Both the position numbers and the translations under genes were made by a program. This document shows, piece after piece, positions 16,587-26,090 of a DNA stretch of 64,000 bases. Position 1 is the stretch's first letter. The number at the start of each line of letters is the position of its first letter. The notes below the pieces were generated by a model. The model worked only from the letters and a program-made list of their open reading frames with translations. It did no database searches and was not told where the DNA came from. This stretch comes from AWTP1-13 sp963832445 (lineage in GTDB: Bacteria > Pseudomonadota > Alphaproteobacteria > Rhizobiales > Hyphomicrobiaceae), in contig CAWHUM010000011.1 in NCBI GenBank assembly GCA_963832445.1, positions 124,001 to 188,000 on the forward strand, read 5' to 3'.

Positions 16587-19547
16587 TCACGGGGCCAGCG
16601 CCTGCTCCACCAGCGTCTTCTGCTCCAGGGCGTGCTTGCTGGCGAGCCCTGTGGCCGTCGCAGCCGATGCCGAACGGCCGACGTAGCGGGGCCGCGTATT
16701 GGCGATCGGGGTGTGCTGCAGTACCCACTCGAGGTTGGGCTCGACGAAACTCCAGGCGCCCATGTTGCGCGGCTCCTCCTGCGCCCACACCACCTCGGCC
16801 TTGGGGAAACGCGACAGCTCCGTCACCAGCGCCTTGGCCGGGAACGGATAGAGCTGCTCGACGCGCAGCAGATAAACATCGTCGATGCCGGCCGCCTCGC
16901 GAGCCTCGTAGAGGTCGTAGTAGACCTTGCCCGCGGAGAGCACCACGCGGCGGATCTCGCCATCGGGCTTGAGCTTGATCTTGTCGCTCGCGCGCGACTG
17001 CGCATCGTCCCACAGCACGCGGTGGAAGGTGGTGCCGGGGCCGAGCTCGGCGAGCTCGGAGGTCACCCGCTTGTGCCGCAGCAGCGACTTCGGCGTCATG
17101 ATGATGAGCGGCTTGCGGAACTTGCGGTGCAGCTGCCGGCGCAGGATATGGAAGTAGTTGGCGGGGGTCGTGCAGTTGGCGACCTGCCAGTTGTCCTCGG
17201 CGGAAAGCTGCAGGAAGCGCTCGAGGCGAGCCGAGGAATGCTCCGGTCCCTGGCCCTCGTAGCCGTGCGGCAGCAGGCACACCAAGCCCGACAGCCTGAG
17301 CCACTTGCGCTCGCCCGAGGAGATGAACTGGTCGAACACCACCTGCGCGCCGTTGGCGAAGTCGCCGAACTGGGCCTCCCACATAACCAGCGCATTTGGC
17401 TCGGCCAGCGTGTAGCCGTACTCGAAGGCGAGCACCGCCTCCTCCGACAGCATCGAGTTGATCACCTCCAAGCGGCCCTGGTCGGGCGACACGTATTTGA
17501 GCGGCGTGTACTGGCGCTCCGTCTCTTGGTCGATGAGCACGGAGTGGCGTTGCGAGAAGGTGCCGCGCTCGCTGTCCTGGCCGGAAAGGCGCACGGGGTA
17601 GCCTTCCTTCACCAGCGTGCCGAACGCCAGGGCCTCGGCCATGGACCAGTCGAGGCCAGTGCCCGTCTCCACCATCTCCCGGCGGCGCTGCAGCAGGCGC
17701 TGGATGGTCTTGTGGGCGTTGAAGTCCTGCGGGATCGTGGTGATGCGGCGGCCCACGTCCTTCAAGGTCTCGATCGCCACCCCCGTCTCGCCGCGGCGGG
17801 CCTCGTCCTCGGCAAAGCCCATCTTCGCCCAACGCCCGTCGAGCCAATCGGCTTTGTTGGGCTTGTAGCTGTCGGCCGCGCGCAGCTCCTCGTCGAGCTC
17901 GGCTCGGAACTTGGTCTTCAAGCCCTCCACGTCGCCTGCCGTGACGACCCCCTCTTCCACCAGGCGCTGCCCGTAGATCTCCACAGCGCTCTTGTGGCTG
18001 CGGATGGCGCGATACATGAGGGGCTGCGTGAAGGCCGGCTCGTCGGATTCGTTGTGGCCGTGCTTGCGGTAGCAGAACATGTCGATGACGACCGGCTTCT
18101 GGAACCGCTGGCGGAACTCGGTGGCGATCTTGGCCACGTGCACCACCGCTTCGGGGTTGTCGCCGTTCACGTGGAAGATCGGCGCCTCCACCATCTTGGC
18201 GACGTCCGAGCAGTAGGGCGAGGAGCGCGAGAAGCGCGGGGCCGTGGTGAAGCCGATCTGGTTGTTGATGATGAAGTGGATCGAGCCGCCGGTGCGGTGA
18301 CCTTTGAGGCCCGACAGGCCAAAGCACTCCGCCACCACGCCTTGGCCGGCAAACGCCGCATCACCGTGGATCAGGAGCGGCAGCACCGGCGTGCGCTCGC
18401 CCGGCTTGCAGCCGTGCTGGTCCTGCTTGGCGCGCACCTTGCCGAGCACGACGGGGTCGACGATCTCGAGGTGCGACGGGTTGGCGGTGAGGGAGAGGTG
18501 CACGTCGTTGCCGTCGAAGGAGCGGTCGGAGGAGGCGCCGAGGTGATACTTGACGTCGCCCGAGCCCTCGACGTCGTCCGGCTTGAACGAGCCGCCCTTG
18601 AACTCGTTGAAGATGGCGCGCAGCGGCTTGCCCATCACGTTGGCGAGCACGTTGAGGCGGCCGCGATGCGCCATGCCGATGACGATCTCTTTGACGCCCA
18701 GCTGGCCGCCGCGCTTGATGATCTGCTCGAGCGCCGGCACCATCGCCTCGCCGCCGTCGAGGCCGAAGCGCTTGGTGCCCGTGTATTTGACGTCGGCGAA
18801 CGTCTCGAACAGCTCGGTCTCGATCAGCTTGTTGAGGATGGCGCGCTTGCCTTCGGGCGTGAAGGCGATGTCCTTGTCCCGGCCCTCGATGCGCTCCTGA
18901 ATCCACGACTTCTGCGCCGGCGAGGTGATGTGCATGAACTCGACGCCGATGTGGCGGCAGTAGGTGCGGCGCAGGATCTTCACGATCTCGCGGATGGTCG
19001 CCATCTCGAGGCCGAGCACCTTGTCGATGAAGATCGGCCGGTCGAGGTCGGCGTCGGTGAAGCCATATGTCTCAGGGCGCAGCTCCTTGTGGATCTTGCG
19101 CTCGGTGAGGCCCAGGGGATCGAGGTCGGCGGCAAGGTGCCCCATCACGCGGTAGGCGCGGATGAGCATCAGCGCGCGAATGCTGTCCTGGATGGCGCGG
19201 AAGGACGCTGCCGGGCTCAACTCCACCCCGCCGAAGCCGGCGCGGGCCTGCAGCTTGTCGCGCATGGCGGCGCCGGTGGGGCCGTAGTCGCCCGTGAGCG
19301 CGCCGATCAGCTCGGGGTCGCCGCTGGTCGTCTCGAGGAGGGCCGCCGGGTCCGCCCAGGATGGCCCCTGGTGGCCGTTTGCGGGGCTCTGATCCTCGTG
19401 CAGGCTGGCGAAGAAGTGGCGCCATTCGTCGCTGACGGAGCCCGGGTTGCGCTCGTAGCGCGCCTGCATCTCCTCGATGTAGGCGGCATTGGTGCCCTGC
19501 AGGAAAGAGGTGCGGGCGAAAGCTTCGTTCTTGGGTTGGCGGCTCAT
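16587..19547 (-). CDS. odhA: 2-oxoglutarate dehydrogenase E1 component
   Basis: E1 is the thiamine-diphosphate-dependent decarboxylase of the complex, 986 residues. The N-terminal segment ANAAYIEEMQ-like region (TNAAYIEEMQARYERNPGSV) docks E2. The catalytic part has GMAHRGRLNVLANVMGKP, YHLGASSDRSF, a ThDP/Mg motif LLIHGDAAFAGQGVVAE and HFIINNQIGFTT. The transketolase-like C-terminal half has SVLIDQETERQYTPL, EYGYTLAEPNALVMWEAQFG and LLPHGYEGQGPEHSSARLER. The start at ATG 19547 (MSRQPKNEAFARTSFLQGTN) matches the family rather than the upstream in-frame Met. It precedes odhB with the same orientation. Confidence 0.97.
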   Translation of the reverse strand: MSRQPKNEAFARTSFLQGTNAAYIEEMQARYERNPGSVSDEWRHFFASLHEDQSPANGHQGPSWADPAALLETTSGDPELIGALTGDYGPTGAAMRDKLQARAGFGGVELSPAASFRAIQDSIRALMLIRAYRVMGHLAADLDPLGLTERKIHKELRPETYGFTDADLDRPIFIDKVLGLEMATIREIVKILRRTYCRHIGVEFMHITSPAQKSWIQERIEGRDKDIAFTPEGKRAILNKLIETELFETFADVKYTGTKRFGLDGGEAMVPALEQIIKRGGQLGVKEIVIGMAHRGRLNVLANVMGKPLRAIFNEFKGGSFKPDDVEGSGDVKYHLGASSDRSFDGNDVHLSLTANPSHLEIVDPVVLGKVRAKQDQHGCKPGERTPVLPLLIHGDAAFAGQGVVAECFGLSGLKGHRTGGSIHFIINNQIGFTTAPRFSRSSPYCSDVAKMVEAPIFHVNGDNPEAVVHVAKIATEFRQRFQKPVVIDMFCYRKHGHNESDEPAFTQPLMYRAIRSHKSAVEIYGQRLVEEGVVTAGDVEGLKTKFRAELDEELRAADSYKPNKADWLDGRWAKMGFAEDEARRGETGVAIETLKDVGRRITTIPQDFNAHKTIQRLLQRRREMVETGTGLDWSMAEALAFGTLVKEGYPVRLSGQDSERGTFSQRHSVLIDQETERQYTPLKYVSPDQGRLEVINSMLSEEAVLAFEYGYTLAEPNALVMWEAQFGDFANGAQVVFDQFISSGERKWLRLSGLVCLLPHGYEGQGPEHSSARLERFLQLSAEDNWQVANCTTPANYFHILRRQLHRKFRKPLIIMTPKSLLRHKRVTSELAELGPGTTFHRVLWDDAQSRASDKIKLKPDGEIRRVVLSAGKVYYDLYEAREAAGIDDVYLLRVEQLYPFPAKALVTELSRFPKAEVVWAQEEPRNMGAWSFVEPNLEWVLQHTPIANTRPRYVGRSASAATATGLASKHALEQKTLVEQALAP

Positions 19548-19825
19548 GGCTGATCCGGTTTGGCAATGGGCATCGGCGCAGGATCGCACGCAACGTTAAC
19601 CAAACTAGGTACGCGGGAGGCCTACTACCACATCGCTCCGACTAGTACAGGCTGCAGATGACAAAATGCCGTGCGGGATGGTGTCGGATCCTGCTGGTCT
19701 GACACCAAGGGAGTGCCCGCGCTTTGGGCAGCGCCCCCGAAATGCTGCCTGTACAACAGTATCGAACCTGAGGACCCCTCAGCTGTGTTGGCGCAATGGT
19801 CTCAGACCCTCTGGGTCTGACCCGC
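19548..19825. repeat. Gap between odhA and sucD with GTGTCAGACC-type palindromes (family C)
   Basis: This 278-bp gap holds two copies of a short hairpin: GGTGTCGGATCC...GGTCTGACACC at 19680-19706 and GGTCTCAGACCC...GGGTCTGACCC at 19799-19821. Two better copies flank ridA (22384-22410 and 22436-22462). They have no U-tract, so they are more likely mobile palindromes or mRNA-processing stems than classical terminators. Nothing else was recognised; a promoter for odhA is probably here. Confidence 0.65.
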
Positions 19826-20746
19826 TCACCGCGCGAACCAGCCCTTGCCGCCGTTGAGCACCTTGGCGAGCGTGGTGCCGAGCGACGCAGGGCTGTCGGC
19901 CACGGCAATCCCCGCCGACTGCATGGCGGCGACCTTGTCGGCCGCCTTGCCCTTGCCGCCGGCGATGATCGCGCCAGCGTGACCCATGCGCCGGCCCGGC
20001 GGGGCGGTCATGCCGGCGATGAAGCCGGCCATCGGCTTTCTGCGGCCCTTCCTGGCCTCGCTCTTGATGAACTCGGCGGCATCCTCCTCGGCCGAGCCGC
20101 CAATCTCGCCGATCATGATGATGGAGTTGGTGGCGGGGTCGGCGAGGAACATCTCCAGCACGTCGATGAACTCGGTGCCTTTGACGGGGTCGCCGCCGAT
20201 GCCCACGGCCGTCGATTGGCCGAGCCCGGCGTCGGTGGTCTGCTTCACAGCCTCATATGTAAGCGTGCCGGAGCGCGAGACAATGCCGACCTTGCCGGCC
20301 TTGAAGATGTTGCCCGGCATGATGCCGATCTTGCAGGCGTCGGGGGTCAGCACGCCGGGGCAGTTAGGCCCGATCAGCCGCGACTTGGAGCCGTCGAGCG
20401 CCCGCTTCACCTTCACCATGTCGAGCACCGGGATGCCTTCCGTGATGCACACGATCAGGGGCATCTCGGCGTCGATGGCCTCCAGGATCGCGTCGGCGGC
20501 AAAGCGCGGCGGCACGTAGATGGAGGTGGCGGTGGCGCCGGTCTTGTTCTTGGCGTCCATCACGGTGTCGAAGATCGGCACATTGGCGAGCTTTGGGTCG
20601 GGGTGCTTGCTGCCGCCCTTGCCCGGCGTCACGCCGCCGACGATGTGCGTGCCATAGGCCAGCGCCTGCTGCGTGTGGAAGGTGCCCTGGCTGCCGGTAA
20701 TGCCCTGGCAGATGACCTTGGTGTTCTTGTCGACGAGGATGGCCAT
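19826..20746 (-). CDS. sucD: Succinyl-CoA synthetase alpha subunit
   Basis: With SucC this enzyme makes ATP (or GTP) from succinyl-CoA. The protein is 306 residues. The CoA-binding Rossmann segment is KVICQGITGSQGTFHTQQAL, the middle has LIGPNCPGVLTPDACKIGIM and GIVSRSGTLTYEA, and the phosphorylated His lies in MGHAGAIIAGGKGKAADKV near residue 260. GIGGDPVKGTEFIDVLEMF is also diagnostic. The gene starts 3 bp after sucC ends, so the two subunits are co-translated. Confidence 0.97.
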   Translation of the reverse strand: MAILVDKNTKVICQGITGSQGTFHTQQALAYGTHIVGGVTPGKGGSKHPDPKLANVPIFDTVMDAKNKTGATATSIYVPPRFAADAILEAIDAEMPLIVCITEGIPVLDMVKVKRALDGSKSRLIGPNCPGVLTPDACKIGIMPGNIFKAGKVGIVSRSGTLTYEAVKQTTDAGLGQSTAVGIGGDPVKGTEFIDVLEMFLADPATNSIIMIGEIGGSAEEDAAEFIKSEARKGRRKPMAGFIAGMTAPPGRRMGHAGAIIAGGKGKAADKVAAMQSAGIAVADSPASLGTTLAKVLNGGKGWFAR

Positions 20747-20749
20747 GGC

Positions 20750-21949
20750 TCAGGCTGCCTTCTTCACTTCGTCGGTGATCTTCTTGGCCGCATCCGCCAG
20801 GTTATCCGCCGGCACGATCTTCAGGCCTGACTTGGCCAGGATTTCCTTGCCGAGCTCGACGTTGGTGCCTTCCAGGCGCACCACCAGCGGGACCTTGATC
20901 GCCATCTCCTTGGCTGCCGCCACCACGCCTTCGGCGATGATGTCGCAGCGCATGATGCCGCCGAAGATGTTGACCAGGATGCCCTTCACGTTGGGGTCGG
21001 AGAGGATGATCTTGAACGCCGCCGCCACCTTCTCCTTGGATGCGCCGCCGCCGACGTCGAGGAAGTTGGCGGGCTCGAGCCCATATAGCTTGATGATGTC
21101 CATGGTGGCCATGGCGAGGCCGGCGCCGTTCACCATGCAGCCGATCTGGCCGTCGAGCTTGACGTAGTTGAGGTCGTATTTGGAGGCCTCCACCTCGGCG
21201 GGGTCCTCCTCCTCGATGTCGCGCAGCGCCTGCACGTCCTTGTGGCGGAACAGCGCGTTGTCCTCGAAGTTGATCTTGGCGTCGAGGCAGACGACCTTGC
21301 CGGCCTTGGTCACTACCAGCGGGTTGACCTCCAGCAGCGCCATGTCCTTCTCAACGAAGGCGGCATAGAGCTGGTCGATCAGTTTCACGCACTGGTCGAT
21401 CTGGTCGCCATCGAGCTTCAGTGCCGATGCGATCTTGCGGCCGTGAAAGGCTGAGTAGCCCGAAGCCGGGTCGATCGACAAGGTGACGATCTTCTCGGGC
21501 GTGTCGTGGGCCACCTTCTCGATGTCCATGCCGCCCTCGGTGGAGGCGATGAAGGAGATGCGCGAGGTGTTGCGGTCGACCAGGGCGGAAAGATAAAGCT
21601 CGCGCGCGATCTCCGTGCCGTCCTCGACGAACAGCCGTTTCACCACGCGTCCCGCGGGCCCGGTCTGGATCGTCACCAGCGTCTTGCCCAGCATCTGCCC
21701 TGCAAACGTCTTGACCTCGTCGATCGACTTGGCGAGCCGCACGCCGCCCTTGTCGCCGGCGTCGGCCTCCTTGAACTTGCCTTTGCCGCGGCCGCCGGCG
21801 TGAATTTGCGCCTTCACCACCCACACCGGCCCTGGCAGGCCCTGCGCGGCCTTCACCGCATCATCGACCGACATGGCAGGGGCGCCCTGCGCCAGCGGCA
21901 CGCCATACTGCCGCAGCAGCTCTTTAGCCTGATATTCGTGGACGTTCAT
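20750..21949 (-). CDS. sucC: ADP-forming succinyl-CoA synthetase beta subunit
   Basis: This is the nucleotide-binding ATP-grasp subunit, 399 residues. It begins MNVHEYQAKELLRQYGVPLA. VWVVKAQIHAGGRGKGKFKE gives the ATP-grasp Lys and glycines, LLEVNPLVVTKAGKVVCLDA carries Mg ligands, and NGAGLAMATMDIIKLYG and GILVNIFGGIMRCDIIA form the CoA-ligase part. Its ATG directly abuts the ridA stop (21950) and sucD follows 3 bp downstream, so ridA-sucC-sucD is one tightly packed transcript. Confidence 0.97.
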   Translation of the reverse strand: MNVHEYQAKELLRQYGVPLAQGAPAMSVDDAVKAAQGLPGPVWVVKAQIHAGGRGKGKFKEADAGDKGGVRLAKSIDEVKTFAGQMLGKTLVTIQTGPAGRVVKRLFVEDGTEIARELYLSALVDRNTSRISFIASTEGGMDIEKVAHDTPEKIVTLSIDPASGYSAFHGRKIASALKLDGDQIDQCVKLIDQLYAAFVEKDMALLEVNPLVVTKAGKVVCLDAKINFEDNALFRHKDVQALRDIEEEDPAEVEASKYDLNYVKLDGQIGCMVNGAGLAMATMDIIKLYGLEPANFLDVGGGASKEKVAAAFKIILSDPNVKGILVNIFGGIMRCDIIAEGVVAAAKEMAIKVPLVVRLEGTNVELGKEILAKSGLKIVPADNLADAAKKITDEVKKAA

Positions 21950-22363
21950 TTAGGATATCCGGGTGACTTCGTAGCTGGGCTCGTCGGGGCGCATGGCGAT
22001 CATCTCGATCTCCACCTTGGCCCCCAAGGGCAAGGCAGCAACCGCGATGGTGGAGCGCGCCGGGTAGGGCTCTTTGACATAGGATTTATAAACTTCGTTG
22101 ACGGCTGCGAAGTCGGCCATGCTGGTGAGGAAGATCGTGGTCTTGACCACGTCCGCGAACGTGAGGCCAGCGGCATCGAGGATGGCCTTCAAGTTCTCCA
22201 GCGATTGTGTCGCCTGCGCCGCGATATTGCCTTCGACGAGCTTGCCGGTCGCAGCGTCGAGCGGGATCTGGCCGGAAACGAACACGAGGCCGCCGGCATC
22301 GATGCCCATGGAATAGGGCCCGATGGCCTTGCCCTTGGGCGTGGTGATCGCTTTTTTCGGCAT
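21950..22363 (-). CDS. RidA family reactive-intermediate deaminase
   Basis: RidA hydrolyses reactive enamines/imines such as 2-aminoacrylate to keto acids and ammonia. The protein is 137 residues, normal length. GPYSMGIDAGGLVFVSGQIP, QATQSLENLKAILDAAGLTF, VVKTTIFLTSMADFAAVNEV and YPARSTIAVAALPLGAKVEI are all family hallmarks, including the Arg of PARST. A GGAGG site precedes the ATG. It is fused into the TCA operon between mdh and sucC with no gap to sucC, an unusual place. Palindromes of family C flank it on the upstream side. Confidence 0.92.
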   Translation of the reverse strand: MPKKAITTPKGKAIGPYSMGIDAGGLVFVSGQIPLDAATGKLVEGNIAAQATQSLENLKAILDAAGLTFADVVKTTIFLTSMADFAAVNEVYKSYVKEPYPARSTIAVAALPLGAKVEIEMIAMRPDEPSYEVTRIS

Positions 22364-22383
22364 GCTTGCCTCCTTCACCGGCG

Positions 22384-22462
22384 GGTGTCAGACCCTCTGG
22401 GTCTGACACCATGGCTCCAACGCCGGTCTGCACAAGGTGTCAGACCCGGAGGGTCTGACACC
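22384..22462. repeat. Palindrome family C, two copies between mdh and ridA
   Basis: GTGTCAGACCC-TCT-GGGTCTGACAC (22385-22409) and GTGTCAGACCC-GGA-GGGTCTGACAC (22437-22461) are perfect hairpins 25 bp apart in the mdh-ridA gap. Two weaker copies lie in the odhA-sucD gap. No U-tract follows on either strand. Confidence 0.75.
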
Positions 22463-22465
22463 ACC

Positions 22466-23434
22466 TCACGCCAGTTGTGGTGCGATCTTTTTGCAGGCGT
22501 CCACCAGGCCTTGGACCGAGGCGACGGACTTCTCAAACATCTGCTTCTCGGCCTCGTTCATCTCGACCTCGACGATCTTCTCGACGCCGTTGGCGCCGAT
22601 CACCACCGGAACGCCCACGTACATATTCTTCACGCCGAACTGGCCGGTGAGATAGGCCGCGCAGGGCAGCACGCGGCGCTTGTCCTTGAGGTAGCTGTCG
22701 GCCATGGCGATGGCGGAAGCCGCGGGCGCATAAAAGGCCGAGCCGGTGCCAAGGAGGGCAACGATCTCGCCGCCGCCGCCGCGCGTGCGCTTGATCATGG
22801 CGTCGAGCTGCTCCTGGCTGAACATGCCGAGCTTGACGCAATCGGGCAGGGGAACGCCGCCGATCGTGGAGTAGCGCACCATGGGCACCATGTCGTCGCC
22901 GTGACCGCCCAAGGTCATGGCGCGCACGTCCTCGACCGACACTTTGGCGGCCTCGGCCAGGAACAGGGCGAAGCGCGCAGAGTCGAGCACGCCGGCCATG
23001 CCCACCACCCTGTTGGGCGGCAAACCGCAGAACTTCTGCAGCGCCCAGACCATGGCATCGAGCGGGTTGGTGATGCAGATGACGAAAGCGTTGGGCGCGT
23101 ATTTCTTGATGCCCGCGCCCACGGCCTCCATCACTTTGAGGTTGGTGCCGAGCAGATCGTCGCGGCTCATGCCCGGCTTCCTCGGCACGCCGGCCGTGAC
23201 GATGCACACCGCGGCGCCCTCGATGGCGGCATAGGGATCGACGCCGGCGCCGCCGACTTTCGCGTTGAAGCCTTCGATGGAGGAAGTTTGCGCCAGGTCG
23301 AGCGCCTTGCCCTTGGCGACGCCCTCCATCATGTCGCACAGGACGATGTCTCCCAGCTCCTTGAGCCCCGCGAGGAGAGCCAGCGTACCGCCGATCTGGC
23401 CTGCGCCGATCAGCGCGATCTTAGTGCGCGCCAT
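22466..23434 (-). CDS. mdh: Malate dehydrogenase (LDH-like type)
   Basis: Mdh oxidises malate to oxaloacetate with NAD+. The protein is 322 residues. The NAD-binding motif is KIALIGAGQIGGTLALLAGL. CIVTAGVPRKPGMSRDDLLG has the substrate loop Arg residues, and ICITNPLDAMVWALQKFCGL and AMTLGGHGDDMVPMVRYSTI carry the catalytic His region. The start at ATG 23434 (MARTKIALIG) follows a GGGAGC site; the longer upstream frame is not family-like. It is the first gene of the mdh-ridA-sucCD-odhAB-lpdA block, and the promoter is probably in the 23,435-23,600 gap shared with the divergent monooxygenase. Confidence 0.96.
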   Translation of the reverse strand: MARTKIALIGAGQIGGTLALLAGLKELGDIVLCDMMEGVAKGKALDLAQTSSIEGFNAKVGGAGVDPYAAIEGAAVCIVTAGVPRKPGMSRDDLLGTNLKVMEAVGAGIKKYAPNAFVICITNPLDAMVWALQKFCGLPPNRVVGMAGVLDSARFALFLAEAAKVSVEDVRAMTLGGHGDDMVPMVRYSTIGGVPLPDCVKLGMFSQEQLDAMIKRTRGGGGEIVALLGTGSAFYAPAASAIAMADSYLKDKRRVLPCAAYLTGQFGVKNMYVGVPVVIGANGVEKIVEVEMNEAEKQMFEKSVASVQGLVDACKKIAPQLA

Positions 23435-23604
23435 TGCAAGAGCTCCCGTGCTGTGAGTTCGCTTCGAGCAGGCGCGTCGGCCCGCATGCCGGATTTGGTT
23501 AACCCGAAAGACAGTGGCGTTCAAGGACAAGGGGGGTGCGACGCGGCAACCATGCACCCCCATATGGAGTTCAAGAGCGAGCGGACTATGCTAGCGCCAC
23601 CCGC

Positions 23605-24978
23605 ATGCAGCATCCCGACGGCACGACCAGGTATTGCATCATCGGCGCCGGCGCCTCAGGCCTGGCGGCGGCCAAGAATTTTGTCGAGCGCGGCATTCCC
23701 TTCGATTGCCTGGAACGCGAGCAGGACATCGGTGGTTTGTGGAACATTGCCACCGAAAGCGGCATCGTCTACGAGACCACCCACCTCGTCTCCTGCATAA
23801 GCTCCACCGGCTTCGACGACCTGCCGATGCTGGACGAGGACTACCCCGAATACCCGAGCCACACCCGCGTGCTCGGCTACTTCCGCGACTTCATCGCCAA
23901 GTTCGGGCTCGCCCCGCATATCCAACTCGGCAAGCGGGTGGAGAAAGTAGGCCCGCGCGGCAACCTCTGGGAGGTAAAAGTAGCCGGCGAGGAGCGGCCG
24001 CGCATCTATCGCGGGGTGGTGGTGGCCAGCGGCCATCACGACGTGGCCCGTATGCCCAGCTATCCCGGGACATTCTCGGGCGAAATCCTGCACTCGCGCC
24101 ACTACAAGAGCCCGATCCAGGTGCGCGACAAGCGCGTGCTGGTGGTGGGCTGCGGCAACTCGGCGGCCGACATCGTGTCGGATGCGGTGCACGGCCGCTC
24201 GCAGGTGTTCCTGAGCATCCGCCGCGGCTACTGGTTCGTGCCGAAGTTCATCCTGGGCTTCCCCACCGGCGACGTCATGTCCTACGTGGAGATGCTGCCG
24301 CTGCCGCGCATCGCCAAGCGCTGGCTGTTCCAGGGCACGCTGTGGCTGCTGCAGGGGCCGCCCTCGCGCTATCGCATGCCCGACCCCGACTACGCCATCG
24401 ACCAGGCGCATCCCACCATGACGGACGAGATCCCGCGCCTCGTCGCCCACGGAAAGCTCACCGTGAAGCCGGAGATCGAACGGTTCGAGGATGGCAAGGT
24501 CTTGTTCAAGGACGGCACGGCCGAGGCAATCGACATCGTGGTGTTTGCGACAGGCTACCAGCCGGTCATCCCATTCATGGATGAAGGCCTGTTGTTCGAT
24601 GCGAAGGGCGCGCCTCTGCTCAACGTCAACGTGGTGCATCCCGAGCATGAAGGGCTCTTCGCCGCGGGCCTCGCCCAGGCCAACGGCAGCATGTGGCGGC
24701 TCGCCGACTACCAGGGAGAGCTGATCGCCAACCTGATCATCGCCGGCGAGCGCGATCCCGAGCGTGCGAGGCGCATGCGGGAGGTGCTGCGCACCGGCAA
24801 CGGCGCGCGCGTGCGCGGCGTCGTCGCCTCCGACCGCCACCGACTCGAGGTGAACTACTACGACTATCGCCGCCTGCTGAAGCGGCTGATCCGCCGCTTC
24901 GGGCCCGTGCGCAATATGAAGCTCGGCTCCACGGCACCGCCCACAGCGCGCAGGATGCCCGAGACGGTGGCGCAGTAG
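23605..24978 (+). CDS. Flavin-containing monooxygenase (FMO/Baeyer-Villiger-like)
   Basis: This NAD(P)H- and FAD-dependent monooxygenase has 457 residues. The FAD motif is CIIGAGASGLAAAKNFVERG. The FMO fingerprint F-x-G-x3-H-x3-Y is seen as FSGEILHSRHY, the NADPH Rossmann motif is VLVVGCGNSAADIVSDAV, and the FATGY motif is VVFATGYQPVIPF. The start at ATG 23605 directly precedes the FAD motif. It is divergent from mdh and convergent with zapE, 1 bp apart. The substrate (soft nucleophile, ketone or amine) cannot be inferred from context. Confidence 0.9.
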   Translation: MQHPDGTTRYCIIGAGASGLAAAKNFVERGIPFDCLEREQDIGGLWNIATESGIVYETTHLVSCISSTGFDDLPMLDEDYPEYPSHTRVLGYFRDFIAKFGLAPHIQLGKRVEKVGPRGNLWEVKVAGEERPRIYRGVVVASGHHDVARMPSYPGTFSGEILHSRHYKSPIQVRDKRVLVVGCGNSAADIVSDAVHGRSQVFLSIRRGYWFVPKFILGFPTGDVMSYVEMLPLPRIAKRWLFQGTLWLLQGPPSRYRMPDPDYAIDQAHPTMTDEIPRLVAHGKLTVKPEIERFEDGKVLFKDGTAEAIDIVVFATGYQPVIPFMDEGLLFDAKGAPLLNVNVVHPEHEGLFAAGLAQANGSMWRLADYQGELIANLIIAGERDPERARRMREVLRTGNGARVRGVVASDRHRLEVNYYDYRRLLKRLIRRFGPVRNMKLGSTAPPTARRMPETVAQ

Positions 24979-24979
24979 A

Positions 24980-26090
24980 TCAGGCCGGCTCGGGAGCCTT
25001 GAGGCGCTCGGCTCGCGCGGCGAGGTAGCTCTCCGAGCGCATCTCGATCAGCCGCGAGGCCGTGCGCTCGAACAGGAAGTGCACGTCGCCGGCAGGATAG
25101 AGCCCGTGCGGCTCGGCGGCTGCGGAGACGACCAGGCCGACGCGGCTGTCGTAGAGCGTGTCGATGAGGTTGACGAAGCGGCGCGCCACGTCGCGCTGCG
25201 CAGGCGCCATGCACCGGGATGCCGTCGATGAAGAGCGTGTGGAACTTGTGCGCCAGCGCCAGATAGTCGAGCGTTCCGAGCGGCTGCTCGCAGAGCTGTG
25301 CGAAGGAGAAGCGCGCGACGCCCATCGCCGCCAGCGGCACGGTGAGCTTGCGGCCTTTGATCTCCAGGGAAAGCGGCGCGCCTTGGCTGTGGCCGGTGAG
25401 GTCAGCCCACAGCCGGTCCATCTGCGCCTTGGCCTCGGTATCGACTGGCGTGAAGTAGAGCGGCTTGTCGGCAAGCTTCTCCAGACGGAAGTCCTTCGCC
25501 GCCAGCAGCTCCTCCACCTCCATGTTCTCTTCCAGAAGATCGATGAAAGGCACGAACAGCTGGCGGTTGAGCCCGTTGCGGTAAAGGTCGCGCGGCGGCA
25601 CGTTGGAAGTCGCCACCACCACCACCTGGTTATCGACCAGGCCCGCGAACAGGCGGCCGAGGATCATGGCGTCGGCGATGTCGGTGACGTGCAGCTCGTC
25701 GAAGCACAAGAGCGTGGTCTTGGCGGCGATGGCAGACGCGACCTGCGGGATCGGATCGCCGGCCGCCGTCTTGCGCGCGGCGCCGATGCGGTCGTGCACC
25801 TCGGCCATGAACTCGTGGAAATGTGCGCGCCGCTTGTAGCGGAAGGTGGTGGTCTCGAAGAACAGGTCCATCAGCATGGTCTTGCCGCGACCGACAGCAC
25901 CATGGATGTAGAGGCCCTTGGGGGCGGGCTGCGGACGCGAGAGCAGGGCCGCAATGCCGTTGCGGCTGCGGCGCCAGTGCCGCAGGTTATGGGCAAGGGC
26001 ATCGAGCTTGCCGGCGGCGGCAGCCTGCGCGGGATCGGCCTCGATGGTGCCTGCGGCGATGAGCGCGCGGTGCTTCTCGGCAAGAGTCAT
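24980..26090 (-). CDS. zapE: Cell division protein ZapE / AFG1-like ATPase (frameshifted)
   Basis: ZapE is an ATPase linked to Z-ring constriction under stress and to mitochondrial AFG1/LACE1. Walker A is GLYIHGAVGRGKTMLMDLFF, Walker B is TLLCFDELHVTDIADAMILG, and sensor 1 is VVVVATSNVPPRDLYRNGL. The C-terminal end (QRDVARRFVNLIDTLYDSRV, HFLFERTASRLIEMRSESYL) is in another frame after about 25,211. A single extra C in the codon stretch for GIPVMAPAQRD accounts for this; the span is 3n+1. Corrected length is about 369 residues, normal. The gene is convergent with the monooxygenase. Confidence 0.92.

Noticed and set aside
16632..19553. A 973-residue open frame on the plus strand opposite odhA, and similar long antisense frames over dnaX, lpdA, ureC, argE/metZ and the GMC gene
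   Set aside because: They are shadows of GC-rich codon use: the sense strand encodes complete, recognisable enzymes, while the antisense products are His/Arg/Leu-rich, without family motifs or ribosome sites.
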